Shown here: piece after piece, positions 25,828 to 33,388 of the stretch
Numbering within the stretch: position 1 is the stretch's first letter
Layout of the letters: every line of letters begins with the position of its first letter
From: Auraticoccus cholistanensis
GTDB taxonomy: Bacteria; Actinomycetota; Actinomycetes; Propionibacteriales; Propionibacteriaceae
Reading direction: 5' to 3'
Length of the DNA stretch: 38,126 nt
Assembly (NCBI RefSeq): GCF_009742705.1
Contig: NZ_WPCU01000005.1
Location: forward strand, 772,216 to 810,341
Made by a program: the position numbers and the translations under genes
The notes under the pieces: model-generated
What the model saw: only the letters and a program-made list of their open reading frames with translations
Told to the model about the DNA's origin: nothing
Database searches by the model: none

Positions 25828-27009
25828 GTGGAACGCTGGCGGACGCACACCCTGCTGCCCCTCGTGCTGGACGCGCTCGGCCTGACCGGGACCGATCCCG
25901 CCACCCGGCGGCTGGCCGAGGCGTTCGGCGGTGAGCCGGCGGCGGTCCGGGAACGGCTGGTCGGCGAACCCGCCCGCCGCTCCCGGCGGCTGCTGTTCGC
26001 CTCCGGCGGGGAGATCGTCCTGCACGACGACGCCGTGGCGGCCGTGGTCCTGCACCTGGGGCCGACGCCGCACGCCCCCCGCGGGCTCGACCTGGCGGAG
26101 TGGATCGACGGCGCCGACGGCGACGCGACCCTGGAGCAGCTGGTGACGGCCGTCGGGGCACCCCGTCACTTCGCCGGGTTCGGCACGCCGTACCTCACCC
26201 TGGACGGCGGCTACGCACGCCTGGACTTCCGCGACCGCCGCGGCTGGAACGAGCCCGGCAACCTCCTCAGCATCACCGTCACCGCCGAGGAGCCCGGGCG
26301 GACCACCCGGCCCGAGGACGACGACTGCCCCAGCTGCAGCGACCTCCTGGTCCGCCGTGAGCCGGCCGGCGGCGTCGACGTCGAGGCCACCGTCGACGCC
26401 CTCGCCGCCGCCCTGGCGGTCGGTCCCCTCACCGAGGACGCCCACTGGGTCAGGCTGGCCGACCTGCAGCCGCTGCACGCCTCGGGACTGATGGAGCGGG
26501 TGGAGAGCCAGCTGACCTGCACCACCTGCCGGCGGATCATCTGCCTCACCCTCTTCCGCGACTCCCCGCCGACCTTCCGCTACGCGGTCCTCGACGAGGC
26601 GATGCGGCGACCGCTCGAGCCGATCCCGCCCGTCGAGCAGTGGGGTGACGCCGCCCGCATCGCCGAGGAGGCGGGGTCGATGCACCACGTGGACCACGAG
26701 CCGGGGGCCTGGTTCCTGCTCGAGCAGCAGGGCGTCCTCTACCTCCACGCCAGGTACGTGATCAACACCATGCTCGACGACTCCGCCCTCATCCGGCTCG
26801 ACGACACCGAGCACGAGGCCTACCGCACCGGCGGCCGGAGCTACATCTCCCGCCTGGCCAGGCGGATCCACGACGGCTCACCCCACGAGAAGAGCTCGCC
26901 GTTCCACCAGCGGAACCTGCTCCGCGGCCCGGACGCCCGGAGCTACCGCGACGCGGTGGCCCAGGCGGTCGTCAACCACACGTGGCTCGCGGAGCAGCGC
27001 CGGCGGTGA
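25828..27009 (+). CDS. uncharacterised protein with Cys-pair motifs (393 aa)
   Basis: No family recognised. Soluble, acidic. The first half (about 40-150) has alternating strands with Gly turns, e.g. LLFASGGEIVLHDDAVAAVVLHLG and GTPYLTLDGGYARLDFRD, a pattern like that of many toxin-immunity or SUKH-like domains. Then CPSCSD near residue 170 and CTTCRRIIC near 232, possibly a zinc site. The final 80 residues are basic (SYISRLARRIHDGSPHEKSS, HTWLAEQRRR). Start: GTG at 25828, six bases after CACGAT, no ribosome site, so probably leaderless; an upstream reading adds unlike residues. It is convergent with the WYL regulator, with the hairpin 27026-27051 between. Confidence 0.75.
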   Translation: MERWRTHTLLPLVLDALGLTGTDPATRRLAEAFGGEPAAVRERLVGEPARRSRRLLFASGGEIVLHDDAVAAVVLHLGPTPHAPRGLDLAEWIDGADGDATLEQLVTAVGAPRHFAGFGTPYLTLDGGYARLDFRDRRGWNEPGNLLSITVTAEEPGRTTRPEDDDCPSCSDLLVRREPAGGVDVEATVDALAAALAVGPLTEDAHWVRLADLQPLHASGLMERVESQLTCTTCRRIICLTLFRDSPPTFRYAVLDEAMRRPLEPIPPVEQWGDAARIAEEAGSMHHVDHEPGAWFLLEQQGVLYLHARYVINTMLDDSALIRLDDTEHEAYRTGGRSYISRLARRIHDGSPHEKSSPFHQRNLLRGPDARSYRDAVAQAVVNHTWLAEQRRR

Positions 27010-27025
27010 CCCCTGCTGCAGGTGC

Positions 27026-27051
27026 CTGACGCCGCACCCGGCCGGCGTCAG
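27026..27051. terminator. bidirectional terminator hairpin
   Basis: CTGACGCCG / CGGCGTCAG perfect 9-bp stem with 8-nt loop, overlapping the stop codon of the WYL regulator. Confidence 0.7.
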
Positions 27052-28031
27052 TCCGGCAGCTGCCCGCCCGCGCGGGCGCCGGCGCGGGCGAACCGCCCGG
27101 CCCAGTCGGCGGCCAGCTGCGCCAGCCCGGGCGGGGCCAGCACCTCGAACTCCGCACCGAGGGCGCCCAGCGTGAACAGCGGACCCTCCAGCGCGTCGGT
27201 CTCCATGGTCATCGTGCAGGTCGTCGACGAGACGGGGTGGACCTCCGCCCAGCGGCCGACGGCGGCGCGGACCGCCTCGGCCGGCGCCTCGACCCGCACC
27301 TCGACCCGGTGCCGCCCGCCTCCGGCGCCGCCCGAGACGCGGTCGCGGACGAAGCCGCCGACGTCCTCGAAGGGCGGGGTGCGCGGGGCGAACCGGGCCC
27401 CGGTGCCGGCGGCCTCGCTGATGCGGTCCAGCCGGAAGGTGCGCCAGTCCGCCCGGTCGAGGTCGTAGCCGACGAGGTACCAGCGCTGGCCGAGCGGCAC
27501 CAGCTGCAGCGGCTCCACCCGGCGCGCGGAGCGGGTCCCCTCCAGACTGCGGTAGCCGAACCGCACCCGTTCGCCGTCCCGGCAGGCCAGGGCCAGCGTG
27601 GTCAGCACGTCGTGGTCGACCGGGGCCGCGGTGGGGTCGCGCCAGGCGGTCGGGGTGCTGGCGCGGCGGACGGCGTCCAGCCGGGCCCTGAGCCGCCGGG
27701 GCAGCACCTGCACGATCTTGGTCAGCGCCCGCAGTCCGGCCTCGTCGGCGTACCCGCCGGCCAGCTGCGACTGGACCGCGACCGCCAGGGCGGTCGCCTC
27801 GTCGTCGTCCACCACCAGCGGCGGGAGGGTGGCGCCGGGGGCCAGCGCGTACCCGCCGTCGACGCCGGGCGACGCCTGCACCGGGTAGCCCAGCTCGCGC
27901 AGCCGGTCCACGTCCCGGCGCAGCGTGCGCGCCGAGACACCGAGCCGCTCGGCGAGCAGCGGCCCCGGCCAGTGCCGCCGGCTCTGCAGCAGGGAGAGCA
28001 GCGTGAGGGTGCGCGAGCTGGTCGTGGCCAT
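27048..28031 (-). CDS. WYL-domain transcriptional regulator (YafY type)
   Basis: DeoR-like helix-turn-helix protein with WYL ligand domain, 327 aa. Seen: N-terminal winged helix (LTLLSLLQSRRHWPGPLLAERLGVSARTLRRDVDRLRELGYPVQASPGVDGGY), then the WYL domain with RVEPLQLVPLGQRWYLVGYDLDRADWRTFRLDRI, and a C-terminal WCX-like extension. ATG at 28031 has GGAGGAGG upstream. The strong inverted repeat at 28050-28074 is in front of it and shared with the divergent VOC gene, so the regulator probably controls both. Ligand unknown. Confidence 0.9.
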   Translation of the reverse strand: MATTSSRTLTLLSLLQSRRHWPGPLLAERLGVSARTLRRDVDRLRELGYPVQASPGVDGGYALAPGATLPPLVVDDDEATALAVAVQSQLAGGYADEAGLRALTKIVQVLPRRLRARLDAVRRASTPTAWRDPTAAPVDHDVLTTLALACRDGERVRFGYRSLEGTRSARRVEPLQLVPLGQRWYLVGYDLDRADWRTFRLDRISEAAGTGARFAPRTPPFEDVGGFVRDRVSGGAGGGRHRVEVRVEAPAEAVRAAVGRWAEVHPVSSTTCTMTMETDALEGPLFTLGALGAEFEVLAPPGLAQLAADWAGRFARAGARAGGQLPD

Positions 28032-28049
28032 GGCCCTCCTCCGTCGGCA

Positions 28050-28074
28050 ATCGCGGTCAGGAAGTGACCGCGAT
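28050..28074. promoter_or_regulatory. operator: perfect 10-bp inverted repeat
   Basis: ATCGCGGTCA - GGAAG - TGACCGCGAT, perfect arms with a 5-bp spacer, in the divergent intergenic region of the WYL regulator and the VOC gene. Length and symmetry fit a dimeric helix-turn-helix regulator. Confidence 0.75.
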
Positions 28075-28160
28075 GGTTCGTAGCGTAGCTGGTGCAGCAC
28101 CGCAGGAGGCGGCGCTGCCCGGGTGCAGGGCACCCGGTGCCACCACGTCCGAGGAGAGCC

Positions 28161-28586
28161 ATGTCCGTCACCACCACCACCCACCTGAACTTCCGCGGTC
28201 AGGCCCGCGCCGCGCTGGAGTTCTACCGCTCGGTCTTCGGCGGCGAGGTCCAGGCCGTCACCTACGCCGACGCCCACGACACCCGCGAGCCGGCCGAGGC
28301 GGACCAGCTGATGTGGGGCCAGGTCCGCAGCGACCAGGGTCTGCACCTGATGGCCTACGACGTGCCCGCCCGGCTGCCCTACGACGCGGGCGTGAACGCC
28401 GTGTTCGTCTCGGTGGGGGGCTCCGACCCCGACGAGCTCCGCGCTGCCTGGCACGGCCTGCGCGACGGGGCGACGGTCGTGCAGGAGCTCGCCCCCGCCG
28501 GCTGGTCGCCGCTGTACGGCATGCTGCGCGACCGCTTCGGCGTCACCTGGGTGCTCGACCTGGAGGTGGCCGGCACCCCGGCCTGA
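28161..28586 (+). CDS. VOC family protein (PhnB/glyoxalase-like)
   Basis: Small metal-site or ligand-binding protein of the vicinal oxygen chelate fold, 141 aa. Seen: THLNFRGQARAALEFYRSVFGGEVQAVTY and the second repeat ending in GMLRDRFGVTWVLDL, the standard PhnB/DUF1428-like layout. His residues at the metal site of true glyoxalases are not all obvious, so catalysis is uncertain. ATG at 28161 with GAGGAG upstream; earlier in-frame starts add a basic, unlike tail. Divergent from the WYL regulator through the 28050-28074 operator. Its 3' end overlaps the AraC gene by 44 nt (convergent). Confidence 0.88.
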   Translation: MSVTTTTHLNFRGQARAALEFYRSVFGGEVQAVTYADAHDTREPAEADQLMWGQVRSDQGLHLMAYDVPARLPYDAGVNAVFVSVGGSDPDELRAAWHGLRDGATVVQELAPAGWSPLYGMLRDRFGVTWVLDLEVAGTPA

Positions 28587-29403
28587 GCGCCGCGGCGTCC
28601 CGCGCGAACCGACCGGGCGGGACGCCGAGCAGCCGCCGGAAGTGGCGGGTGAGGTGGGCCTGGTCGTGGAACCCCACCGCCACGGCCACCTCGGCCGCCG
28701 GCTCGCCGGCCAGCAGCAGCCGCCGCGCACGGTCCAGCCGGCGGCCGGTCAGGTAGCGGTGCGGCGGGATGCCGTACTCGCGCGTGAACGCGCGGACCAG
28801 GCCGGACTCCGGTGCCTGCAGCAGCCGGCCGGCCTGGGCCAGCGTCATCCCGGTGACCAGGTGCGCGTCCAGCAGCTCGCGCAGGTCACGGGCCAGCCGG
28901 CGCCGGGACGCGGCGGCTGCGGTGCCGGGGTGCTCGCCGCGCTGCGGCAGGTGGAGGCGGAGCCGCTCCACCACCAGCGCCAGCCGGCTCTCGGCCTCGA
29001 AGGTCTCCGCGGGGTCGGCGAGCACGCGGTGCAGCTGGTCGAGGCCGGCGCGCAGCTCGGGGTCGACCCACCCGGGGTGGTCGACCGCGCGGCCGGTGCG
29101 CTCACGGCCCAGCACGCCGGCGTCGAGGTAGACCACGCGTTTGCGGAAGCCGTGCCCGGTCGCCGGCCGGCCGTCGTGCGGCACCCCGGGCGGCAGCACG
29201 GTCACCTGCGAGCGGCTGGTGTCGTGGCGGTGGCGGTCCAGGTCGTAGACCACGGCACCGTCGTCGACGACCAGCAGCGTCCAGGTGTCGTGGGTGTGGG
29301 CCGGGTAGGCGTGGTCGACGAAGCGGGCGTGCAGCACCTCGGTGATGCCGGGCACCGGGGGACGCCAGGCGCGGACCTGGCTCACCGTCCCCGACGTCCG
29401 CAC
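28543..29403 (-). CDS. AraC family transcriptional regulator
   Basis: Regulator with N-terminal cupin-like ligand domain and C-terminal AraC double helix-turn-helix, 286 aa. Seen: HTHDTWTLLVVDDGAVVYDLDRHRHD in the cupin region, and MTLAQAGRLLQAPESGLVRAFTREYGIPPHRYLTGRRLDRARRLLLAGEPAAEVAVAVGFHDQAHLTRHFRRLLGVPPGRF at the C-terminus. GTG start at 29403 lies six bases after TAGCCT with no ribosome site, so the mRNA is probably leaderless. It is divergent from the DUF2000 gene, which is its likely target, and its 3' end overlaps the VOC gene. Confidence 0.9.
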   Translation of the reverse strand: MRTSGTVSQVRAWRPPVPGITEVLHARFVDHAYPAHTHDTWTLLVVDDGAVVYDLDRHRHDTSRSQVTVLPPGVPHDGRPATGHGFRKRVVYLDAGVLGRERTGRAVDHPGWVDPELRAGLDQLHRVLADPAETFEAESRLALVVERLRLHLPQRGEHPGTAAAASRRRLARDLRELLDAHLVTGMTLAQAGRLLQAPESGLVRAFTREYGIPPHRYLTGRRLDRARRLLLAGEPAAEVAVAVGFHDQAHLTRHFRRLLGVPPGRFARDAAALRPGCRPPPGRAPR

Positions 29404-29467
29404 CGGCTCAGGCTAGCGCGCAGGAACGTACAAGATCCGGGCCCGGGCGGCGGCGCAGGATGCTGAC

Positions 29468-29905
29468 GTGACCGACCTCTCCGACCTGCCCGCACCCCGC
29501 TTCGACACCAAGGTGGCCGTCCTCGTCCGCGACGACCTGGAGGTGTGGCAGCGGCTCAACGTGACCGCCTTCCTCGCCAGCGGGCTGACCGCCGCCGCGC
29601 CGCAGCTCGTCGGGGAGCCGTACCAGGACGCCGACGGGCAGAGCTACCTGCCGCTGCTGGGCCAGCCGGTGCTCGTCTTCACCGCCGACCTGGCGCTGCT
29701 CCGCACGGTGCACGAGCGGGCCGTCCGCCGCGACGTGCCGCTGGCCGTCTTCACCGCCGACATGTTCCGCACCGGGCACGACGCCGCCAACCGGGCGGTG
29801 GTGCGTGACGTCCCGGGCGCCGAGCTCGACCTGGTCGGCCTCGGTCTGCACTCCACCCGCAACGTCGTGGACCGGGTCACCAAGGGCGCCGCGCTCCACC
29901 CGTGA
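29468..29905 (+). CDS. DUF2000 family protein
   Basis: Small alpha/beta protein of unknown function, 145 aa, family DUF2000 (peptidyl-tRNA hydrolase II-like fold). Seen: DTKVAVLVRDDLEVWQRLNVTAFLASG at residues 13-39 and the late GLGLHSTRNVVDRVTKG. These genes are very often beside AraC regulators, as here. GTG start six bases after CAGGAT, no ribosome site: probably leaderless. A 9-bp inverted repeat covers its stop. Biochemical role not known. Confidence 0.88.
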   Translation: MTDLSDLPAPRFDTKVAVLVRDDLEVWQRLNVTAFLASGLTAAAPQLVGEPYQDADGQSYLPLLGQPVLVFTADLALLRTVHERAVRRDVPLAVFTADMFRTGHDAANRAVVRDVPGAELDLVGLGLHSTRNVVDRVTKGAALHP

Positions 29906-29932
29906 GGCGGCGCGGCACCGGCTCCTCACGGG
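29899..29932. terminator. terminator-like inverted repeat
   Basis: CCCGTGAGG (29899-29907) and CCTCACGGG (29924-29932) are perfect complements around 16 nt and overlap the DUF2000 stop codon, in front of a convergent gene. Confidence 0.5.
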
Positions 29933-29966
29933 CGGGAGGACCGTCACGGCGGAGCGCGGCGCCACG

Positions 29967-30371
29967 TCAGTCGAACGTCGGGCGCAGCTCCTCGCGCATC
30001 GTGCGGTAGTTCCTGGGCGTCACCGCCCACCGGTCCTCGTCGGTGTCCTCGAACGTCACCCGGTACCGGCCGGTCGTCCGGTCGAGCTGCACGAGGATCT
30101 TCACCGGCAGCCGGTCGCCCGGCTCGTAGTGGCTGGCCAGGTAGGCGTCCACCGCGGCCTCGATGCTCGGCCAGCGGCACGCCACGGCCACGACGCCGCC
30201 GCCGGGCGGGTACGCGTAGCCGTGGGCGCTGCGGTAGCCCTCGCCGAACTCCAGGATCATCGCCATCGACTCCCACGCGCACTCCGTACCCGGGCCTTCC
30301 TCGGCCAGCGACGTCCCGTCCATGGCCTGGGCGAGCGCCCGGACGAGGTCGACGGTGGGGTCGTCGGGCAT
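29967..30371 (-). CDS. YezG/DUF600-like protein (possible immunity protein)
   Basis: Not firmly recognised; 134 aa, soluble, acidic. The arrangement of conserved-looking residues, a helical N-terminus, then WESMAMILEFGEGYRSAHGYAYPPGG, a helix before PGDRLPVKILVQLDRTTGRYRVTFEDTDEDRWAVTPRNY and the closing LRPTFD, resembles the DUF600/YezG immunity fold (sheet with an F-E-D...RW...P.N signature). This is a fold-level impression. ATG at 30371 with AGGAGG. It is divergent from the ADP-ribosylglycohydrolase, another possible antitoxin-type enzyme. No toxin gene is seen nearby. Confidence 0.75.
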   Translation of the reverse strand: MPDDPTVDLVRALAQAMDGTSLAEEGPGTECAWESMAMILEFGEGYRSAHGYAYPPGGGVVAVACRWPSIEAAVDAYLASHYEPGDRLPVKILVQLDRTTGRYRVTFEDTDEDRWAVTPRNYRTMREELRPTFD

Positions 30372-30569
30372 GGTCCTCCTCGTGCTCGCCTCCGCGGTGC
30401 CGGATCAGCATGCCAGCACCAGCGGGTCAGCCGCCGACGGCTCAGGCCGGTCGACGGACCCGGCTCGCCCGGCGGCGAGGTGGCCTGGCGGGGAGGACCG
30501 GTGTCCTGATGGACTGCGACGGTGCAGGGCCCGGGATGCGGGCGACGACGCGAGGCGGCAGGAGACGGC

Positions 30570-31865
30570 ATGACCATCGAGATGCACTTCGACGCTGTCG
30601 GGGACGAGCTCGCGGTCCACGAGTTCTCCCAGCTCCAGGAGTCCGGGTTCGACGTGGCGCGGCTCCAACCGGCCGTCGCCCGGCTCGCGGCGGGTGAGGG
30701 CGGCGACGCGAACGCCCTGCTGGCCGAGCTGGCCGCCAGCCCCCGGGTCCCGGGATGGCCCTGGGACGAGACCGACGACCCGGCCCCGGCGATCCCGCCG
30801 TCACCGGTGGACCCGGCGACGCTCCCCGACCGCATCCACGGGGCGTGGCTGGGCCGCGCTGCCGGCTGCCTGCTGGGGAAGCCGGTCGAGGGATGGTCGT
30901 GGCCGCAGATCGAGCGCTACCTCGAGCGGGCCGGGATCGAGGCGGTGGAGGACTACCTGCCGCGGCTGGAGCCGGACGCGGAGCAGCCGCCGTTCAACGC
31001 GAGCGGAGAGGTAGGCACCTTCCGCGGCGAGATCGACGGGATGGCCCGCGACGACGACGTCGACTACACCATCCTCGCGCTCACCCTCGCCGAGCGGCAC
31101 GGCAGCTCCTTCACCACCGAGGACGTCGCGGCGGCGTGGCTGCGGTGCCTGCCCTACCACCAGGTCTTCACCGCGGAGCGGGCGGCGATGCGCAACCTGG
31201 TGAACGGCATGGCGCCGGCCGAGGCGGCGACGACGCGCAACCCGTACCGGGAGTGGATCGGCGCGCTGATCCGAGCCGACCTCTGGGGCTACGTGAAGCC
31301 GGGCGACCCCTCCGCGGCCGCCGCCCTCGCCGAGCGGGACGCCCGCCTCTCGCACACCGCCAACGGCATCCACGGAGCCCGCTGGGCAGCCGCCCTGGTG
31401 GCGTCCGCCCTCGTCGCCGGCGACGTGGCCGAGGTCGTCGCCCGGGCCCGGGCCGTCGTCCCCGACCGGTCCCGGCTGGCCGGAGCCCTCGACGCCGTGG
31501 TCGGCTGGCACGAGGCGGGGATGACCTTCTCCGAGGCCCGGGACGCCGTGGTGCGCGACTACGGCCACTACAGCGACGTGCACACCATCAACAACGCCGC
31601 GATGATCCTGGTGGCGGTCCTCTGGGGCGAGGGGGACTTCACCGCCAGCACCGGTCTCGTGGTGCGCTGCGGCTGGGACACCGACAGCAACGGCGCCACC
31701 GTCGGCTCGGTGCTGGGGGCCCTGCTGGGGCGGGAGGCGATCCCCTCGGTGTGGGCCGACCCGCTCCGGGGTCACGTCCGCAGCGCCGTCTTCGGCGAGG
31801 CGACCAACTCCCTCGACGACCTCGCCGCACGGACGCTGGCCCTGCTGCCCGCCTTCTCGGTCTGA
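30570..31865 (+). CDS. ADP-ribosylglycohydrolase family protein
   Basis: DraG/ARH-type enzyme, 431 aa, that would remove ADP-ribose from proteins or small molecules using two Mg2+. Seen: GAWLGRAAGCLLGKPVEGW near residue 90, the metal motif DDDVDYT near residue 160, HGARWAAALVASALVAGD, and the second metal motif GWDTDSNGATVGSVLGAL near residue 367. These acidic residues are intact, so activity is expected. An N-terminal extension of about 85 residues precedes the fold. ATG at 30570 with AGGAG upstream; an earlier start adds a basic tail without a ribosome site. Such enzymes reverse endogenous modification, or defend against ADP-ribosylating toxins. Confidence 0.9.
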   Translation: MTIEMHFDAVGDELAVHEFSQLQESGFDVARLQPAVARLAAGEGGDANALLAELAASPRVPGWPWDETDDPAPAIPPSPVDPATLPDRIHGAWLGRAAGCLLGKPVEGWSWPQIERYLERAGIEAVEDYLPRLEPDAEQPPFNASGEVGTFRGEIDGMARDDDVDYTILALTLAERHGSSFTTEDVAAAWLRCLPYHQVFTAERAAMRNLVNGMAPAEAATTRNPYREWIGALIRADLWGYVKPGDPSAAAALAERDARLSHTANGIHGARWAAALVASALVAGDVAEVVARARAVVPDRSRLAGALDAVVGWHEAGMTFSEARDAVVRDYGHYSDVHTINNAAMILVAVLWGEGDFTASTGLVVRCGWDTDSNGATVGSVLGALLGREAIPSVWADPLRGHVRSAVFGEATNSLDDLAARTLALLPAFSV

Positions 31866-31874
31866 CGGCCCTGC

Positions 31875-31880
31875 CAGACT
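31875..31880 (+). promoter_or_regulatory. -10 hexamer of the leaderless small ORF
   Basis: CAGACT followed by six bases and the ATG at 31887, the same geometry as the leaderless genes elsewhere in the window. Confidence 0.35.
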
Positions 31881-31886
31881 GCTGCC

Positions 31887-31970
31887 ATGTCCCACGACGC
31901 AGTCCCGAGCGGGGCCAGGCCCGCTCCCAGCGGTGCGAGCGCACGTCGACGCCGGTGCCTGCAGGGGTGA
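31887..31970 (+). CDS. candidate leaderless leader peptide, 27 codons
   Basis: Too short for family search. ATG six bases after CAGACT. The peptide is MSHDAVPSGARPAPSGAS followed by AR-R-R-RC-L-Q-G; residues 20-23 are four Arg in a row, encoded by four different codons (CGT CGA CGC CGG), then Cys. The stop lies 5 bases before the ATG at 31976 of the next gene. Short leaderless ORFs with runs of one amino acid act as attenuators in mycobacteria (poly-Cys type); the same idea for Arg here is inference. Coding is uncertain. Confidence 0.35.
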   Translation: MSHDAVPSGARPAPSGASARRRRCLQG

Positions 31971-31975
31971 GACGC

Positions 31976-32581
31976 ATGGACGCGGTCGAGGTGGCCCAGG
32001 CCGTCCGCGAGCACTTCGGGCCCCGGCAGAGCCAGTGCCGCCTCGGCAGGCCTCGAGGACTGCCCGCGGCCGAGCAGGCGGTCACGTTCGTCCTCTACGA
32101 CGCGCACGTGGTCACGGGCGCGCAGGACGACTACGGCTCGGGCACGAGCTGGGGATTCGGCGTGGTGCTGCCGGGCGGCGTGTCCATCAGCACCGTCCTG
32201 GGCGAGCGGCTCACGCTGGTCGAGCCCAGGCGCGAGGCGCTGGCCAGGACGTTCGACGTGATCGACCGGTACGCGCGGCTGCGCCTGGGGGCGGAGTACC
32301 TGGCGGCGTGGGAGGCGGCGCAGGAGGGCCAGCTGGCGTCCCAGACCCGGATCGCGGAGCTGGTGCGGCTGATCCGGCTCTACGGCGGGGTGGACGCCGA
32401 GCACGGGTGCTACTGGGTCGCCACCGACCACGAACGCCAGGAGCCAGGGGTCTTCGAGAAGGTCACCGCGCTGGTCGGGCAGCTCGGCCTGCGGAGGATC
32501 CGGCCCGCGCCGGCCGGGATGATCCCCGGTGCGCTGGGCGTGGCGATCGCACGGGACCCGCGGGTCGACGCCGCGCTCTGA
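31976..32581 (+). CDS. uncharacterised protein (201 aa)
   Basis: No family recognised. Soluble alpha/beta protein. Seen: YGSGTSWGFGVVLPGGVSIST in the first half, a helical middle (YARLRLGAEYLAAWEAAQEG), and a short C-terminal strand region. The ATG at 31976 is preferred because it follows the stop of the 27-codon ORF by 5 nt, suggesting translational reinitiation; the ribosome-site match (GGGGTGAG) is weak. Downstream of the ADP-ribosylglycohydrolase, 110 nt from its stop. A convergent hairpin lies at 32606-32649. Confidence 0.75.
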   Translation: MDAVEVAQAVREHFGPRQSQCRLGRPRGLPAAEQAVTFVLYDAHVVTGAQDDYGSGTSWGFGVVLPGGVSISTVLGERLTLVEPRREALARTFDVIDRYARLRLGAEYLAAWEAAQEGQLASQTRIAELVRLIRLYGGVDAEHGCYWVATDHERQEPGVFEKVTALVGQLGLRRIRPAPAGMIPGALGVAIARDPRVDAAL

Positions 32582-32605
32582 CGACGGTCGTCCCACCGGT
32601 GCCCG

Positions 32606-32649
32606 GACGCGGTGAGCTCTGGGCGCGTCGACCGGCTGCTCACCGCGTC
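32606..32649. terminator. inverted repeat between convergent genes
   Basis: GACGCGGTGAGC (32606-32617) and GCTCACCGCGTC (32638-32649): perfect 12-bp arms with 20-nt loop; probably a bidirectional terminator. Confidence 0.55.
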
Positions 32650-32725
32650 GGAGTGGAGCAGGCCCGGGGCGCGCTGCCCTCCGTCGCCCGCTGGTGCTCC
32701 TCCACCGCCCGGTGGGCCGCTGCGG

Positions 32726-33355
32726 TCAGCGCAGCGCACCCTCCAGGAAGGCGGCCAGGTCGACCAGCTCGGCGTCGTCGACGGAGTGGCCCAGACCCGG
32801 GTAGCTGCGCTCGGTGAGCTCCAGGTGGTCGCGCATCCACCGCCGGGTCCGGTGGACGAGCAGCGCGGGCACCAGGGTGTCCGCCTCGCCGCGGGCGTAC
32901 AGGGCCGGCAGGCGGCGCCGGCGCAGCGCCTCGGGGGCGACCGTGGTGGGCGAGACGAACCCGGAGAGGTTGACCACGCTGGCGAAGCGCTCCGGGGCCG
33001 CGCAGACCGCCTCCACCGCCGTGCAGGCACCCTGGGAGAAGCCGAGCAGGTGGACGGGACGGTCGAGGCCCTCGGCGTCCATCCAGTCGAGCACCGCGTC
33101 CGCCGAGGCCCGGATCTCGGCGGTGGTGACGCTGGCGTCGAGCGGGAACCAGCCGTAGCCGCCCTGGCGCCGCAGCGGTCCGCGGAGGAAGGCGACGGCG
33201 AGCTCGGGCGGCAGCCGGCGGTGCAGCTCGAAGCCCAACGACTCGTCCATGCCGTGCCCGTGCAGGACCAGCAGCACCGGGTCGTCGGAGGTGCGGCGCC
33301 GGGACCAGCGGACGCTGGAGCGGTCGATCTGCAGCAGCGGGCGCTCGGTGCTCAT
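32726..33355 (-). CDS. alpha/beta hydrolase, carboxylesterase/phospholipase type
   Basis: Serine esterase of the phospholipase/carboxylesterase family, 209 aa. Seen: LLVLHGHGMDES at the oxyanion-hole region, the nucleophile elbow GFSQGA with S107, the acid D159 in ARGEADTLVP and the base H190 in YPGLGHSVDD, all in the right order. No signal peptide, so cytoplasmic. ATG at 33355 without a clear ribosome site. It lies 33 nt downstream of the glutathione peroxidase gene on the same strand and may share its transcript. Substrate unknown; close relatives hydrolyse short acyl esters. Confidence 0.88.
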   Translation of the reverse strand: MSTERPLLQIDRSSVRWSRRRTSDDPVLLVLHGHGMDESLGFELHRRLPPELAVAFLRGPLRRQGGYGWFPLDASVTTAEIRASADAVLDWMDAEGLDRPVHLLGFSQGACTAVEAVCAAPERFASVVNLSGFVSPTTVAPEALRRRRLPALYARGEADTLVPALLVHRTRRWMRDHLELTERSYPGLGHSVDDAELVDLAAFLEGALR

Positions 33356-33388
33356 GCCGGGGGTGGTACCCCGGGAGCGGCTGCCCGG

